Both the position numbers and the translations under genes were made by a program. From Nannochloropsis oceanica (taxonomy: Eukaryota; Sar; Eustigmatophyceae; Eustigmatales; Monodopsidaceae), in assembly GCA_004519485.1 (NCBI GenBank), contig CP038113.1, forward strand, positions 578,501 through 642,500: a DNA stretch of 64,000 nucleotides, given 5' to 3'. The notes below the pieces were generated by a model, which was given only the letters and a program-made list of their open reading frames with translations, was not told the origin of the DNA and did no database searches. Shown here piece by piece: positions 1 through 10,812 of this stretch; the stretch's first letter is position 1, and the number at the start of each line of letters is the position of its first letter.

Positions 1-219
1 TGGTAGTGGTAGCTGCTCCCAACCTGTTTCTCCCCAGACTTACCCACCCACTCAATCCTCCAATAGGGATGGCTCGGCAGCACCCCCCTCCTCCCCTGTC
101 ATTACTTTGTCCACTCCCTCGCATCCCGCACCACCTACCGCCTCCGCCTTAGGAATAAGCCCTCCTCTTCCTCCTCCTCCCCTCCGTCCCCCCCTCCATC
201 CTCCCATCTCTCCGGGCAG

Positions 220-871
220 GGCTATGCCCACATGGAAAGCAATTACGGGAACCACTTCCCTTCCGGCTGGCTATGGTGCAATGCCATTTCGCCTCAGAGG
301 GAAGTGAAGCTCCTTATGGTGGGAGGCAAATTTGAGATCGGGCCAACGGCTCCTACCACATGGATCGTTGCATTCAGGTCCCCACGTTTTGAATGGACGT
401 TTCGGACCACGGACTTGGACAAGGTAACGGCAAGGCTTGACTATAGCACACGAACATTGAGGTAAGTGAGTGATGGAGGGAGTGGATGAACGAGGACGCC
501 ATGACCTCCAATGCTGCTTTTCATTCATCCACCCATCGCCGAAGTTCCCTCCCCCTTCACTCCTCCTCTCCCTCCCTCCCTGTTATTTCCACCTCTCGCG
601 CAACAGATTGGAAGCCCGCTCAAGATGCGGCCGCCGAAGGATAGAGGTGATGATGGTTGCGCCCCCAGGCTCCTTTGGCCCTCCACTCTACGTCCCTACC
701 CGAGGGGGCTTCTCGTGCTTGCCCGGCTGCCGGGAGTCGTTCACGGCCACAGCGCATATCAAGGCGGTGGACGAGGGGGGGCGCGGAGGGGGAAGGAGGA
801 TTGTTTTGGAAGAGGTGTGTGAGGTGCCTTTGGCGGCACTGGAGCTGGGAGGGGCGTTGCAGCGATTGTGA
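220..871 (+). CDS. VTE1: Tocopherol cyclase-like protein, 3' end only
   Basis: The 5' part lies left of the window. Two exons are visible: 220-456, preceded by a pyrimidine tract ending in CAG, and 606-871, joined across a GTAAGT..CAG intron that keeps the frame. The product carries M-E-x-N-Y-G-x-x-F-P-x-x-W-x-W near its visible start, and near its end P-L-Y-V-P-T-R-G-G-F, G-C-R-E-S-F and A-L-E-L-G-G. From memory of the family these match tocopherol cyclase (the E-K-N-W-G..F-P..W-F-W block and the terminal C-R-D-T and V-E-V-G-G blocks). Tocopherol cyclase closes the chromanol ring of vitamin E at plastoglobules. The pyrimidine-rich stretch 1-219 looks like intron; I see no convincing earlier exon in it. 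A related bacterial-type member of the family cannot be excluded. Confidence 0.68.
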
Positions 872-1669
872 AGAGGGGGGAAGGAGGGAGGAAGAAAGGG
901 ATGGATGCACATAGATTGACAAAAGACGCACGTGTACCACACGCCAGCGTAACACGGCAGGCACGATGACTGCAATTTCTATTTTTAAACAGAACAAAAA
1001 GATTACCAAATGCGAATATTTTATTTGGGGGAAATGCGACAAAAGAAGCTGGCGCCTGCTTTATCTGAGTCTCTATGAATATAAATAAATAATTATTCTG
1101 AATCTTCCTCCTCCTTCTGAAGGCTTCGGACCACGCACCTGGGTTGTGATGATGGCAATGGTAAAAAGAAAGGAGAAAATCGGCTTTGAAAAAAAAAACT
1201 CAATCGATAATTAATATCCATAAAATGCAGCGGCAGCCGCAGTGCACTTTCTTACGTATCTGTTCCGATCGTCGATTGATTTCTTTTTCATTCATCAGGC
1301 CATTACGTCGATTGATTTCTTTTTCATTCATCAAGCCTTTACGTCGATTGATTTCTTTTTCATTCATCAGGCCTTCACGTCGATTGATTTCTTTTTCATT
1401 CGTCAGGCCTTCACGTCGATTGATTTCTGTTTCATTCGTCAGGCCTTCACGTCGATTGATTTCTGTTTCATTCGTCAGGCCTTCACGTCGATTGATTTCT
1501 GTTTCATTCATCAGGCCTTTACAAAAAGTTAGTCTCACGGCCTGCGTTCTGTATGTCATCATCAACACAGTTCCTCTCATCAATCTCCTTCTCCCGGACC
1601 GGTCCACAATAATCAGACGCCCGTGAGCAACGCATCCTCCTTTCCCCCTTCTCTCCTCCCTCAAATCAA
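872..1669. other. Convergent intergenic region
   Basis: This stretch separates the 3' ends of the tocopherol cyclase-like gene (+) and the acetyltransferase gene (-). It contains AT-rich sequence around 1020-1110 that probably serves as 3' UTR and polyadenylation sequence, and the seven-unit 36-bp tandem repeat described separately. I see no gene in it. Confidence 0.6.
1270..1521. repeat. 36-bp minisatellite, seven tandem units
   Basis: Seven consecutive 36-bp units run without spacers, each beginning CGTCGATTGATTTCT. Units differ by one to three substitutions (TTTTTC or TGTTTC after the common start, ATTCATC or ATTCGTC, and variable CCTTTA, CCTTCA or CCATTA ends). The period is a multiple of three, so several frames stay open and would encode 12-residue repeats, but no start, splice site or homology supports coding. 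It lies between two convergent 3' ends and is most likely a simple minisatellite, possibly transcribed within a 3' UTR. Confidence 0.9.
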
Positions 1670-2971
1670 CTACATTATGATGGGCCGCAGCATCACTTCA
1701 CACGCCTCACTCGACAAGGACGGTGCCATGCGAAAGCCCAACCTTTGGTAGTACCCCGTCAACCTCCCACTCCCATTATCATCAACAGTCAACAGAATAT
1801 ATCCTCTTCTCTCCCTCCCCCTTTTCCTCGTCCTCCAGTTTCCGAGTCCGTGTTCCTCTTTCTCTTCTTTCTCTCCAAGCAATGCCTCGCTCACCATCTC
1901 CATCATCTTCTCCCCATATCCCCGCCCTCTAGCCTCGGGCGGGACATAACACCACACCAACACAACCACCGGCAAAGGCCTTAAGCCTCCGCCCGCACAC
2001 TCCCCTCCACCTACCTTCACGCCGACAGTTCTCATTTTGAGCACTCCCCCTTCACTTCCTTTCATTTCATCTATCACTAACTCCTCCACCTCCTCCTCCA
2101 CCACTTCCTCCTCTGCCTCCTCCCACTTAAACAACGCAGCCCCCGCTCGGTCCACCGCCGTGATTGTCCGCGTTTCGGGGATTCGAAATTTGATTCCTAT
2201 CTTACCCAGTACTACCCCCTCACCATCTCCTTCTCCTTTCTTTTGAATTCTTCTTCTCATTTTCCTATTTACCTCTCTCTCCGCACGCGCGGCCGCATAC
2301 AAGCGCCACTCTTGGATCTCCTCGTCTTCCATCGCACCCCTCCCTCCATTCCTCGAATTCCTCGCACCAAACAAGATGGGCGGCAGAAAAATGGATCGGA
2401 GAATGGCGCTTAATCGCGTTAAAGCCTTCTTCATTCTTTCGCGCTTATTTAGAGGTGCACGGAAAAGGACGAAGGGGGAGGAGCAAGATGCGGGGGGGAA
2501 GGAAGAAGGGACGTTGTCATTTTTTACAGTTGCAGGCAGAGGCTGGGGGCCTTCAACCACCCACTCTGTCACTTTCCCTATTCCTTTCCCCTGAATCCTT
2601 TCGTTGTCTTTCTCCTGCCAGTCGTTCGCCAAGACCAGGAGCTCCCGTTCCCATGCCTTTTCCCCTTCTACCCATCGACGTTCCAACCATTCGTCCACCC
2701 ACCCGGAAAACAGAAACGGAAGGAGCCGTCGCCCGGCCAGGTGCAACGCCCGACGGAGCGCATGCCGTTTGAAACGAATGAGGGTGGGTTGGGTGGAGGG
2801 ATGGGTCGCAGGAGGAAGTGTGATGCTGGCCGACTCCTTTGTGGCGAGAAGGGACGAGAAGGAGTAGGGATGGCAAATTGGAGTAGCGGGAACGGGAGCC
2901 AAGAAGGCCATGCCTGGCAGAAAGAGGAGGAAACATGGCAGGAGGAGGGGCAGCAACAGCAGGGATGGCAT
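1670..2971 (-). CDS. GNAT-family N-acetyltransferase, predicted plastid-targeted
   Basis: A single-exon frame of 433 residues. Residues 1-21 are strongly hydrophobic and are followed by A-F-L-A-P (Phe at about 23), which fits the signal peptide plus A-F cleavage motif of secondary red plastids. The C-terminal third has the GNAT acetyl-CoA motif: V-P-P-E-A-R-G-R-G-Y-G-E-K-M-M (the R-G-x-G-x-G loop), then a strand reading I-L-L-T-V-D-D-N-G and the terminal Y-Y-Q-R-L-G-F-R. The middle (about 200-330) is charged and Glu-rich and not recognisable. Like other GNATs it should transfer acetyl from acetyl-CoA to an amine; the substrate cannot be predicted. It is divergently arranged with the GDH-like gene. 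The GNAT assignment is firm, the plastid location an inference. Confidence 0.75.
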   Translation of the reverse strand: MPSLLLLPLLLPCFLLFLPGMAFLAPVPATPICHPYSFSSLLATKESASITLPPATHPSTQPTLIRFKRHALRRALHLAGRRLLPFLFSGWVDEWLERRWVEGEKAWERELLVLANDWQEKDNERIQGKGIGKVTEWVVEGPQPLPATVKNDNVPSSFPPASCSSPFVLFRAPLNKRERMKKALTRLSAILRSIFLPPILFGARNSRNGGRGAMEDEEIQEWRLYAAARAEREVNRKMRRRIQKKGEGDGEGVVLGKIGIKFRIPETRTITAVDRAGAALFKWEEAEEEVVEEEVEELVIDEMKGSEGGVLKMRTVGVKVGGGECAGGGLRPLPVVVLVWCYVPPEARGRGYGEKMMEMVSEALLGEKEEKEEHGLGNWRTRKRGRERRGYILLTVDDNGSGRLTGYYQRLGFRMAPSLSSEACEVMLRPIIM

Positions 2972-3512
2972 GGCCCCTGCCTGTTTGATATGATAATATA
3001 TATGTAGGGCAGTGAGGCAATCGATCCGCCCCGCCCGTTGCTGGCATCATTACCACCGGTGACCATGGCAAGCGAGCTCTACATATTGATCATAATTGAC
3101 CAAGTTCCAGTCTCCGTTGCTATTCATTGCGGCTTATATTTCTTTGTGACGATCAGCCGTGTTGGAGGCTCCTCTTTGTCCTTGCCCTCTGCCCCTTCCT
3201 CGCGGCTTCGCTTTCTTTCCACCGCGCCGGTTGAAGGAGAGGGCGAGGATGGGAATTGGGCTGTCGTCTGATGGTACTTATAATATTCTGGTTGTGTGGT
3301 TCTGTTGTTGTGTTGTTGTGTTGTTCGTATGGCAATTGAATGAGAGGTGCCAACATTTGTGATAATCTGTTTACACTTGTCCCCACATCCACAGCCACAA
3401 CAAGATCAGCACTCAGCAGCCACTTCCCTTCCTTGCCGCGCCTCCTCCAAAGTATCCTTTTAATAATTTGCTTTATTCTCCCCATCACACCACCAAAACA
3501 CAGCTACCAGCC
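2972..3512. promoter_or_regulatory. Divergent intergenic region between acetyltransferase and GDH-like gene
   Basis: About 540 bp between two start codons on opposite strands, so it must hold both promoters and 5' UTRs. It contains a TGTTGT-rich stretch at about 3294-3330 and an AT-rich patch near 2990-3005. I cannot identify a specific core promoter element. Confidence 0.5.
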
Positions 3513-5524
3513 ATGATGCTGCGCTCCCTTGCGAAGCACCTGCATGGCGCAGCCGCCGGAGTGGAAGGCAACGGCGCCCTGCTTGCTGTCAGGGCCATGA
3601 GCACGGCCGCGCCGCCAGCCTCCTCAAAGTAAGTGGGGGTTTGGCGGGGGTTATCAAATTCCAGGAACTCCTGGCGAGAGTGTCGCGCCGTCCGTCACGA
3701 AAGTCTGGGCAAGCACCTGGACCAGACACTTTTTTATCATTTCCCTCTACACCACACCATACCGCAGGTCTTCGCCACTTTCCCAGTACGGCGGTGTTCA
3801 TGGCTCCCGTGCGACGCAGGTATGTCTCTATGTCTTCTACTATCATGCCGTGCCGTGTGATTGTCATTATGCCGAGAGTGTATTTTCTGTGCTCAATGTT
3901 TTTGCGAAAACACCATGATTTTGAACACGCATTCAAGTCACCCTTTCCCCCTCCGCCCCTCCAAGGCATTCAAACAAACCCACCCTCCTTTCCTCCCTCC
4001 TTCCCTCCCTACCCCCCCTCCCCCTCCCTCCCCAAGAAAACCTGGCGCAACAAGCCCCTATTCCGCCGGGAAGGCGACGCTCGCTTTCGCACAGGTGCGG
4101 AGGCTGCGGAGATGTTGATAAATGAAGTCAAGCGCCGTGATTCCCACGAGCAGGAATTCGTGCAAGTCTTTGAGAACGCTATACAAATCCTCGCGCCCGT
4201 GTTCGAACGAATCCCGAAATATGCCTTTGTCGGCAAGGAGTTCATTGAGCCGGAGCGTATTTTCCAGTTCCGTGTGTCGTGGCTGGACGACTCAGGGACA
4301 TACAGGATGAATAGAGGGTTCCGAGTGCAGTACTCCTCGGCGCTAGGGCCTTTCGAAGGGGGCCTGCATTTCCACAAGGATGTGAACGCGGGCTTGATCA
4401 AATCCATGGCATTCGCGCGCGTGTTTACGAATGCCTTGACGGGCTGTGAGATGGGGGCGGCGGTGGGAGGCGCGGACTTCAACCCGATGAACAAGAGCGA
4501 GGCCGAGATCCAGCGTTTTTGCCAGGCTTATATGACGGAGTTGTCAAAATATATTGGTCCTGACCAGGACTTGCCTGGGGTGGGAACGGGGGTTGGGGCA
4601 CGGGAGATAGGGTATCTGTACGGGCAATACAAGCGGACGAGCATTCATCATGCACAGAAGGGCAAGGGCCTGCTGTGGGGGGGGGTGTATCCGTACCCCC
4701 AGGCGACGGCCAGTGGAGTGGCGCACTGGGCAAAGCGGGCCTTGGAAGGGAAGGGGGAGACGATGGAGGGCAAGCGATGTTTGATCACGGGCTCGGGGAA
4801 GATGGCGTTGCATGTGGCGGAGAAATTGTTGGAGATGGGGGCGATTCCCATCACATTGAGTGATACGAGTGGACACATTTATGAGCCGGACGGCCTTGAC
4901 GCGGCGAAGTTGAAAACAATCATGAAAATTAAGAGCGAACGGGGCGCGAGGATCGGTCGTTACATCATCGCCTCTACCACGGCCAAGTACAACGAGCCGG
5001 AGAATGTTTTCAGCGTCCCAGCGGACCTGGTTTTCCCCTGTGCGACACACAATGAGATTGATGGGGTGACTGCCACGATGCTGGCCGACATGGGTGTGCG
5101 AGGGGTGTTCGAGGGGTCGCATATGCCGTCGACGAACCAAGCCATTGCCGTGTATAAGAAGAGGGGGATCTTGCACGGAGGGCATGTGGCAACCATGGCA
5201 GTGGATTCGATTTTCAATGGCTTGGAGCTGTCGAAGGTAAGGAGGGGCCGATAGGGAGGGAGGGAGGGAGGGAGGGACGTTGTTGTCTATGGCGATTTTG
5301 ATATTGTGCACCCTCTTTTCCTTCCCTCCCTCCCTCTGTTTTTGTAGAATTCTCCTTCCATGGAAGAGCTGGATGGACGTATCAAGGACGCAGTCGACGC
5401 GATCTACCTTGAGGCGAAGGCAACGGCCAAGGAATTTAATGTCCGAGGGGATTTGCATGCTGGTGCCATAATGGCGGGGTTTTTGAGGGTGGCTGATACC
5501 ATCATTTGCCATGGGGCAGTTTAG
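3513..5524 (+). CDS. Glutamate dehydrogenase-like protein lacking catalytic residues
   Basis: Four exons (3513-3628, 3768-3819, 4037-5236, 5348-5524) join in frame to 514 residues. The first 39 are basic and Ala/Ser-rich, like a mitochondrial presequence. The rest aligns end to end with the NADP-type hexameric GDH family: F-Q-F-R-V-S-W, V-Q-Y-S-S-A-L-G-P, F-C-Q-A-Y-M-T-E-L, P-C-A-T-H-N-E-I-D and M-A-G-F-L-R-V-A-D. Three functional positions are changed. The substrate lysine of G-P-x-K-G-G is Glu (about residue 163). The catalytic lysine of M-G-G-G-K-G-G is Val (M-G-A-A-V-G-G, about 199). The catalytic Asp of P-A-G-D-I-G-V-G is Gly (about 239). The nucleotide loop G-S-G-N is G-S-G-K. The frame is intact and the fold motifs kept, so I infer a pseudoenzyme or altered function rather than a decayed gene. 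The acceptor of exon 3 was chosen because it restores the frame; a nearby alternative is possible. Confidence 0.85.
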
Positions 5525-6389
5525 GGGTAGGTAAAGAAGTGCATTTTTGTTGGAGAGGAGGAAGGAAATATCGTGGTGGAGAAGGAAGAGGAAAAGGAGG
5601 TGTAGTGACTTTACTTGTGTTAGGTTAGCAGATTTTTTAAGTGTGCCTGAGGTGGTGAAGGGGATGAAAGGTGAGAAGGAAATGGAAATGAATGAAGGAG
5701 AAAGGGAAGAAATTTATGAGGATAGATACGGGAAGGCGTGCGTTTTGAGTGCAGCATTGACGTGTGGTAGTTTATATTGAAGTGTGTCTGGACTGGGTCC
5801 CGGTTTGCCTGCGTCAAGAATGAACGTGCAACGGCAGAGAAAGATAAGAGAGAGAGAGAGAAGAAGAGAGAGGAGGAGAGGGAAGAAGCGGAAGAGAAAG
5901 GAAGAAAGGAAATAAAGATAGAGGAAAAAAAAGGCCTCGAAACTCTCTCATGTAATTTCATGCTCCGCCTTACATACATTCAACTCCAGCCGGCTCCAGA
6001 AAGTGGGGGCGACTCCCTAACTCTCTTTCATTTTGTCTTGTACTTATGTCAAACCAGTCGCATAATACGTCCATTGTTACTCCCCTACCTCCAAACCTTG
6101 TCAACAAGGCGCCTTTCTCTCAACCTCCCTCCCTCCCTCTCTCCCTCCCTCTCTCCCTCCCTCTCTCGAAAAGGAAGAAGTCACTTGAACGACAGCGAAG
6201 AACGAGAGCCGGTCCAAAATAAATAATTTACCTCAGCGAGCGAGACTTGTTCAATCAGCATAAGCAACATAGATTCTTTCTTATTTGATCTTGGTGCTTC
6301 CTTTATCAAGATCATAAACGCCGGCGCCTTGAATAATACATTTGCTTTCTTTGTGTCCGTTTTTCTTTAAGCTTTGACTTTTTCTCGGT
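5525..6389. other. Convergent intergenic region, purine-rich
   Basis: 865 bp between the 3' ends of the GDH-like gene and the rRNA methyltransferase gene. It is GA-rich at 5545-5930 and has a CCCT/CTCC pyrimidine run at about 6120-6165. No frame shows homology or splice support; it is probably two 3' UTRs and spacer. Confidence 0.5.
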
Positions 6390-8288
6390 TCAGAATACGG
6401 CAACAAGCATGGCTGTCAGATAGTTGGACTCTCCGTACACAGCCGATTGCACGTGGCAAGGGGCGGCATGGCTGGTTTGGAGGATGGTGATAGAGCGGCC
6501 AACATCATTGGCCTGTGTGGACAAATTAGTTGACGAAGGGAAGCAATAGATAGGTAAGCTAATGTGATGAAATCTAATTTTCAATTCCGCCCATTCTAAA
6601 TATAATTTCTCCTCTCCTATGTTCTTACGACCCAAACTTACCGCCTGATTGACCATCTTCCTGAACTCTTCCGGTTCCTGCGTTAAGGCCGCCGAGCAGG
6701 TGTGCGTCAGCACTAACCCCCCACTCTTCACCATCCGGAACGCCGCCCGATTGATCTTCAGGTATTTGTGCAATGCCCTTGGCAAGTCCCGTCGAGTCGG
6801 TGCCAGCTTGGGGGGATCCGCAATTATAATGTCAAACGAACGCTCGCCTCCTTCGCCTAGCCCGCGGGCATAGACCAGCACGTCTGATTTGATAAAAGAG
6901 GTCTTGCCTTCTAATCCATTGGCCGCCGCGTTCTCAATCGCAGTCTCCACGGCGAGTGCGGAGCTGTCGACACCGACAACTTCCTTGGCCCCGCCTTTGG
7001 CCGCTGTAACAGAGTAGAGTTGTGGGGGGATAATGAGGAAAAAGGGGACAGGGGTACGAAAACCTAAAAGGGGAGAATGCTGATGCGGTCTCGTGAAAGT
7101 CCACTAACCCCCTGCAGCAATTCTAGGTATCAACATGAAAACAGACAAAAAGCAAAAATTGATGGCGTTCTTCACACACTCAACCTTCCTCCCTCTCTTC
7201 TCTTCCGTCTTACCATTCAATGCAAAGCCACCCGTATAACAAAAGAGATCCAGCACCCGCTTTCCCTTGGACAGACTCTGGATCATCTGCCGGTTCTGAC
7301 GCTGATCACAGTAAAATCCCGTCTTTTGCCCCAGCTCTGGGTAGACCTTGTATTTGATACCCGCCTCCTTCACCCACACAGAGGCCCCCTCCTTTTGTGC
7401 TTCCGCCTTGACGTCAACGAAGGGCTTCACGCCCTCCTCCTTGTCCTCGAACCCATCCTGCGACAATCTCGCCTCGCTCCGACGCCAAACCGTCTTGATC
7501 CCCGACGGGCCCAGCACAGTGTCCAATCCCGCGATAATCGCCTTTTTATGCTTCTCGCACCACAATGAACTGCTGGACACGACACAGACCTTGTCAAAGA
7601 CATCGGCGGCCAGCCCACTCAATCGATCTCCCTCCCCATTCACCAACCGAAAGCACGTCGTCTCCTTGTTCGGCAGCCCCAACGCCTGCCTCGTTGCCCA
7701 TGCCGTGCTCACCCGCCGTGTGACCATATCCTCCAAAGAAGCCGCATATGATGCCTCCCCTCGCTCGCGGGCATGCCACAGGAGACGGACACGGTACATG
7801 CTCTGGGAATTGTAGCACCCCTTGCCAATCAAATTGCCTCTATGGTCCACCACCTCCACAAAATCACCATCCGCCACGTCTCCTACCACATCATGGACGG
7901 CTTCTCCGTATACCAACGGATTGCCCTCCAAAAACAAGCGAGCCTTTCCTGCCCGTAGCACGACATGCGGATAATCCCTCTGGATCCTGTCGGAGGGCTC
8001 GACCTCAGTCTCACGGGGAGGCGGACGGGAAGACGTGCGCTGTCCCCCACCACCGCCACCACGATAATCGCTGCCTCCTCCACCTCCTCCACCACCATAA
8101 CCAACGCGGCTGCTGCTGTGGGCGGTGGCTGTGGCCGCTTTACTCCCGGAAAGGCCAGTCGTAGACGCCGTCCAAGCCCGTGAGGATTGTTGGATCAAGG
8201 GCGCAAAGGCAAAAGTCCGACGGACCATGAGCAGCATTGAAATGGACGTGGTCAAGAGCATGACGCAGGAAGTCTCGCGATGCTTCAT
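6390..8288 (-). CDS. RlmI-type 23S rRNA (cytosine-5) methyltransferase, predicted plastid
   Basis: Three exons on the minus strand (7214-8288, 6642-7003, 6390-6512) join in frame to 519 residues. The ATG at 8288 is chosen because the next 30 residues form a signal segment ending in T-F-A-F-A-P, a plastid-type presequence of red secondary plastids. A Gly-rich linker follows, then a PUA domain (about 110-180; V-V-L-R-A-G-K-A-R-L-F, N-P-L-V-Y-G-E-A-V) and a Rossmann methyltransferase domain. The latter has the SAM motif V-L-D-L-F-C-Y-T-G-G-F-A-L, motif IV A-D-P-P-K-L and H-T-C-S-A-A-L carrying the probable nucleophilic cysteine. The order matches E. coli RlmI, which makes m5C1962 in 23S rRNA. 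I infer methylation of plastid 23S rRNA; the exact target base is not proven. It shares a 402-bp divergent upstream region with the prolyl hydroxylase gene. Confidence 0.85.
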
Positions 8289-8690
8289 AGCTATCGAGTA
8301 TGCATGAAAGAGCGTTGAGTACGTGTGGGCCAGTGATAACAGCAACAGCAACTTGTCCAAGACTGGCGAACCATTACTTCACGAGAACCGACAATCACCA
8401 TGGGGTGAGTGAGCATCGCCAAAAGGAGGCAGGCAAGCCTGAAGCAAGCATGTACGGTCCATTTCTGCGGCATTGTGTAAACACCATCGCAGCAGGTCCC
8501 CATAGTCCTGTTGTGCAGCATGGTGGCCTCGTGCGGGACGTTGAGTCATCATCAAATTACGCGCTTGACCGGTCCGGCTGGCGCTCTGCCTTTCTTCCAT
8601 GCCCCATCCCCAACAAACGGAACGCCCTACATCCCTCACACTCACTCCTTTACTCAAAATTTCCAGTGCTTCTGCAAAGACGACGACGCT
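8289..8690. promoter_or_regulatory. Divergent intergenic region, RlmI-like and prolyl hydroxylase genes
   Basis: 402 bp between start codons on opposite strands. It must contain both 5' UTRs and core promoters. No recognisable TATA element or other motif stands out by eye. Confidence 0.45.
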
Positions 8691-10812
8691 ATGGCCAGTC
8701 GACGCACTTCCTCCAGCACACCGGCGCAAAAGCCCATGAAAGGCAGGATCCCCGAGTCCCACCAGCTCGACGAGGATGACAATGGCTCTCTGCTTTCCTC
8801 CTTGGCCGCCACCTCGTCTTCTTCCCCCCTCCTGGCATTCTTGAAATCCAACCCCTTGATCATCGTGATAGCTGCATTAGCCGCCGGGGTATATTTTGGC
8901 ATGAAGCACCAGTCTCAAGGCGTGGACCTGGCCGACAGCGTCTCCTCTTTTCTCCACGAAGGACGCAGCGACAGCATCACCGCGCGTGCCCCCACCCTCG
9001 CGACTCCCTCTCTTGCTTCCTCCTCCCAGCAAGAGCAGCACATGGCAGGTACCCCTATGAAAGCCCGAAAGAAGCAGCGACAATCCAAGCAGGAGGGACA
9101 AGAATGTGCTACCACTTCCCGTCTCGCCCTTTTTCTCTCGCGAAACGTCACCGTCCACATCTGCCGCAACGGCCAAAGCATCCCCATGGGAACCCTGTAC
9201 CTTACTCCCAGCAGCACCCGTTGCCTCGACGACCTCCGAAACGCGGTGGGTGATTTATTGCCTGCATGTGTTCCTGGGGCCTGCCGACTCTTTGATCGCT
9301 ATGGGTATGAAATCAAGGCTCTAGGCGCCCTGCAAGATGAGCAGCTTCTCTTCGCCGTCCTCCCCAAGCGACACTTCATGTGGCCGGCCTTCGAGGTCGG
9401 GCACAAAGTTGCTGTGCCTGGAGTGACTTCCTCAATCCCGGGGCAGCCTATCACGCTGGAGACGCTATCGGAGTCTCCGCGTGTGTTCTTGGTCGAAAAT
9501 TTCCTCTCTCCCCAAGACGCGGAGGACTTGATTGAGAATGCCCTAGGTATTTTAGGTGGCAGTTTGGCATACATTTGCTGATAATTAAGGGAAAGAGTGT
9601 GAGATAAAAGAGTCTTTGGCTTTCTTTTCCCTCTCCTTTGGCCTGCATTAGATGCTTACCAACTCAGTCCCCTCCTTCCCTTCCTTCCCTTCTTCCCTTA
9701 TTTTTTCCAGGCATTACTGCCGAAGGCTTTGCTCTTAAGCGATCCACCACAGGCGCAGAGGGGTCTGAGGTATCTTCGCAACGAACGAGCGAGAATGCAT
9801 TTGATACTACCTCGCCCATTGCGATGAAGCTAAAGAGAAGGGTGTTTGACCTTCTGGGGATGAGGTACGTATGTAAGCAGGGCGGGAGGGAGGGAGGTGG
9901 GGACGAAAGGACAGAAAAGTAGAAGTAAGCCATCAACTCACGAATATCCTGTCCCCTCCCTCCCTCCCTCCCTCCCTTAGGCCCTACGTCGAGACCTGGG
10001 CGGATGGTCTTCAAGTGCTCCGCTACAATGAAAGCAAGGCTTACATCTCCCATTTAGACTATCTGGAGGTCAATGACCGGTCCAACCACGATTTTGACTC
10101 AGCAAGGGAGGGAGGGACCAACCGCTTTGCAACCGTGCTGCTGTACCTCACGGATGTGGAACAGGGGGGCGAGACGGTGTTTCCCCACGGATACAAATTG
10201 GAGGGGGAAACCTTGTCAAAAAAGGAGGCATTGGCCAAGGCAAAAGCCCTCGGGTTGACCGCGGCCCTCCAACCGGGTTCGTGGCAAGAGGAGATGATGG
10301 GCGAATGTATCAACAGGCTAGCGGTCAAACCCAAAAAGGCACGAGCTGTCTTGTTCTACTCTCAGAATGAGGACGGGACGGTGGACAAGAGAAGCCTGCA
10401 TGGTGCGTGCCCGGTCATCAAGGGAGTGAAGTGGGCAGCAAACCTCTGGGTCTGGAACGGTCCGAGGTACGGATACAGTGCCAGGCAGAGAGAGAAGGCA
10501 GTGGCAGCGGCGGAAGGGGAGGACTGGAAGGGGAATGGGGAAGGGAAAGGGAAGGGGAAGTATAAGGGACGGGACGGGAGGGTGGAGGCAGAGTTTTCAA
10601 GTAGCGTTGGCGGAGTGGCTTTGTTCTGGGAGGAGACAAGGTGGGGAGAGATGGGACCAGGGCTACCGGCGGTAAAGGCCATAACGTATCAGAACCATAA
10701 GTGGAATGTGAGGAGGGAGGAAGGAGGGGAGGGAGGGGAGGTGTTGGTGGCTTGGGAGATTAAGACCGCGGAGGCGGTGGAGGGGGTGGTGAAATTTAAT
10801 TATGCAGGGTGA
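8691..10812 (+). CDS. Membrane-anchored prolyl 4-hydroxylase (2OG-Fe(II) oxygenase)
   Basis: Three exons (8691-9546, 9711-9864, 9981-10812) give 613 residues. A short cytosolic N-terminus precedes one membrane span (about 56-74, rich in I, V, A, G), a Golgi/ER type II topology. Residues about 155-235 form a compact segment (V-T-V-H-I-C-R-N-G.. to ..L-L-F-A-V-L-P) that I do not recognise; it has a ubiquitin-like feel. The catalytic domain follows: R-T-S-E-N-A-F-D, then H361-L-D363 as iron ligands, T-V-L-L-Y-L-T-D-V with G-G-E-T-V-F-P, distal His477 in S-L-H-G-A-C-P-V, and Lys487 ten residues later for 2-oxoglutarate. All expected active-site residues are present. About 115 further residues after the domain are Gly/Lys-rich and not recognised. 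The enzyme hydroxylates peptidyl proline, probably in cell-wall or secreted proteins. Confidence 0.9.

Noticed and set aside
1270-1521. CRISPR-like array
   Set aside because: The 36-bp units abut without spacers, in a eukaryotic intergenic region; it is a minisatellite.
1200-1664. Repeat protein encoded by the 36-bp minisatellite
   Set aside because: The frames stay open only because the period is a multiple of three; no start context, splice site or family supports translation.
4544-5512. Minus-strand open frame of 322 codons
   Set aside because: It lies opposite the well-supported GDH-like exons and shows no domain.
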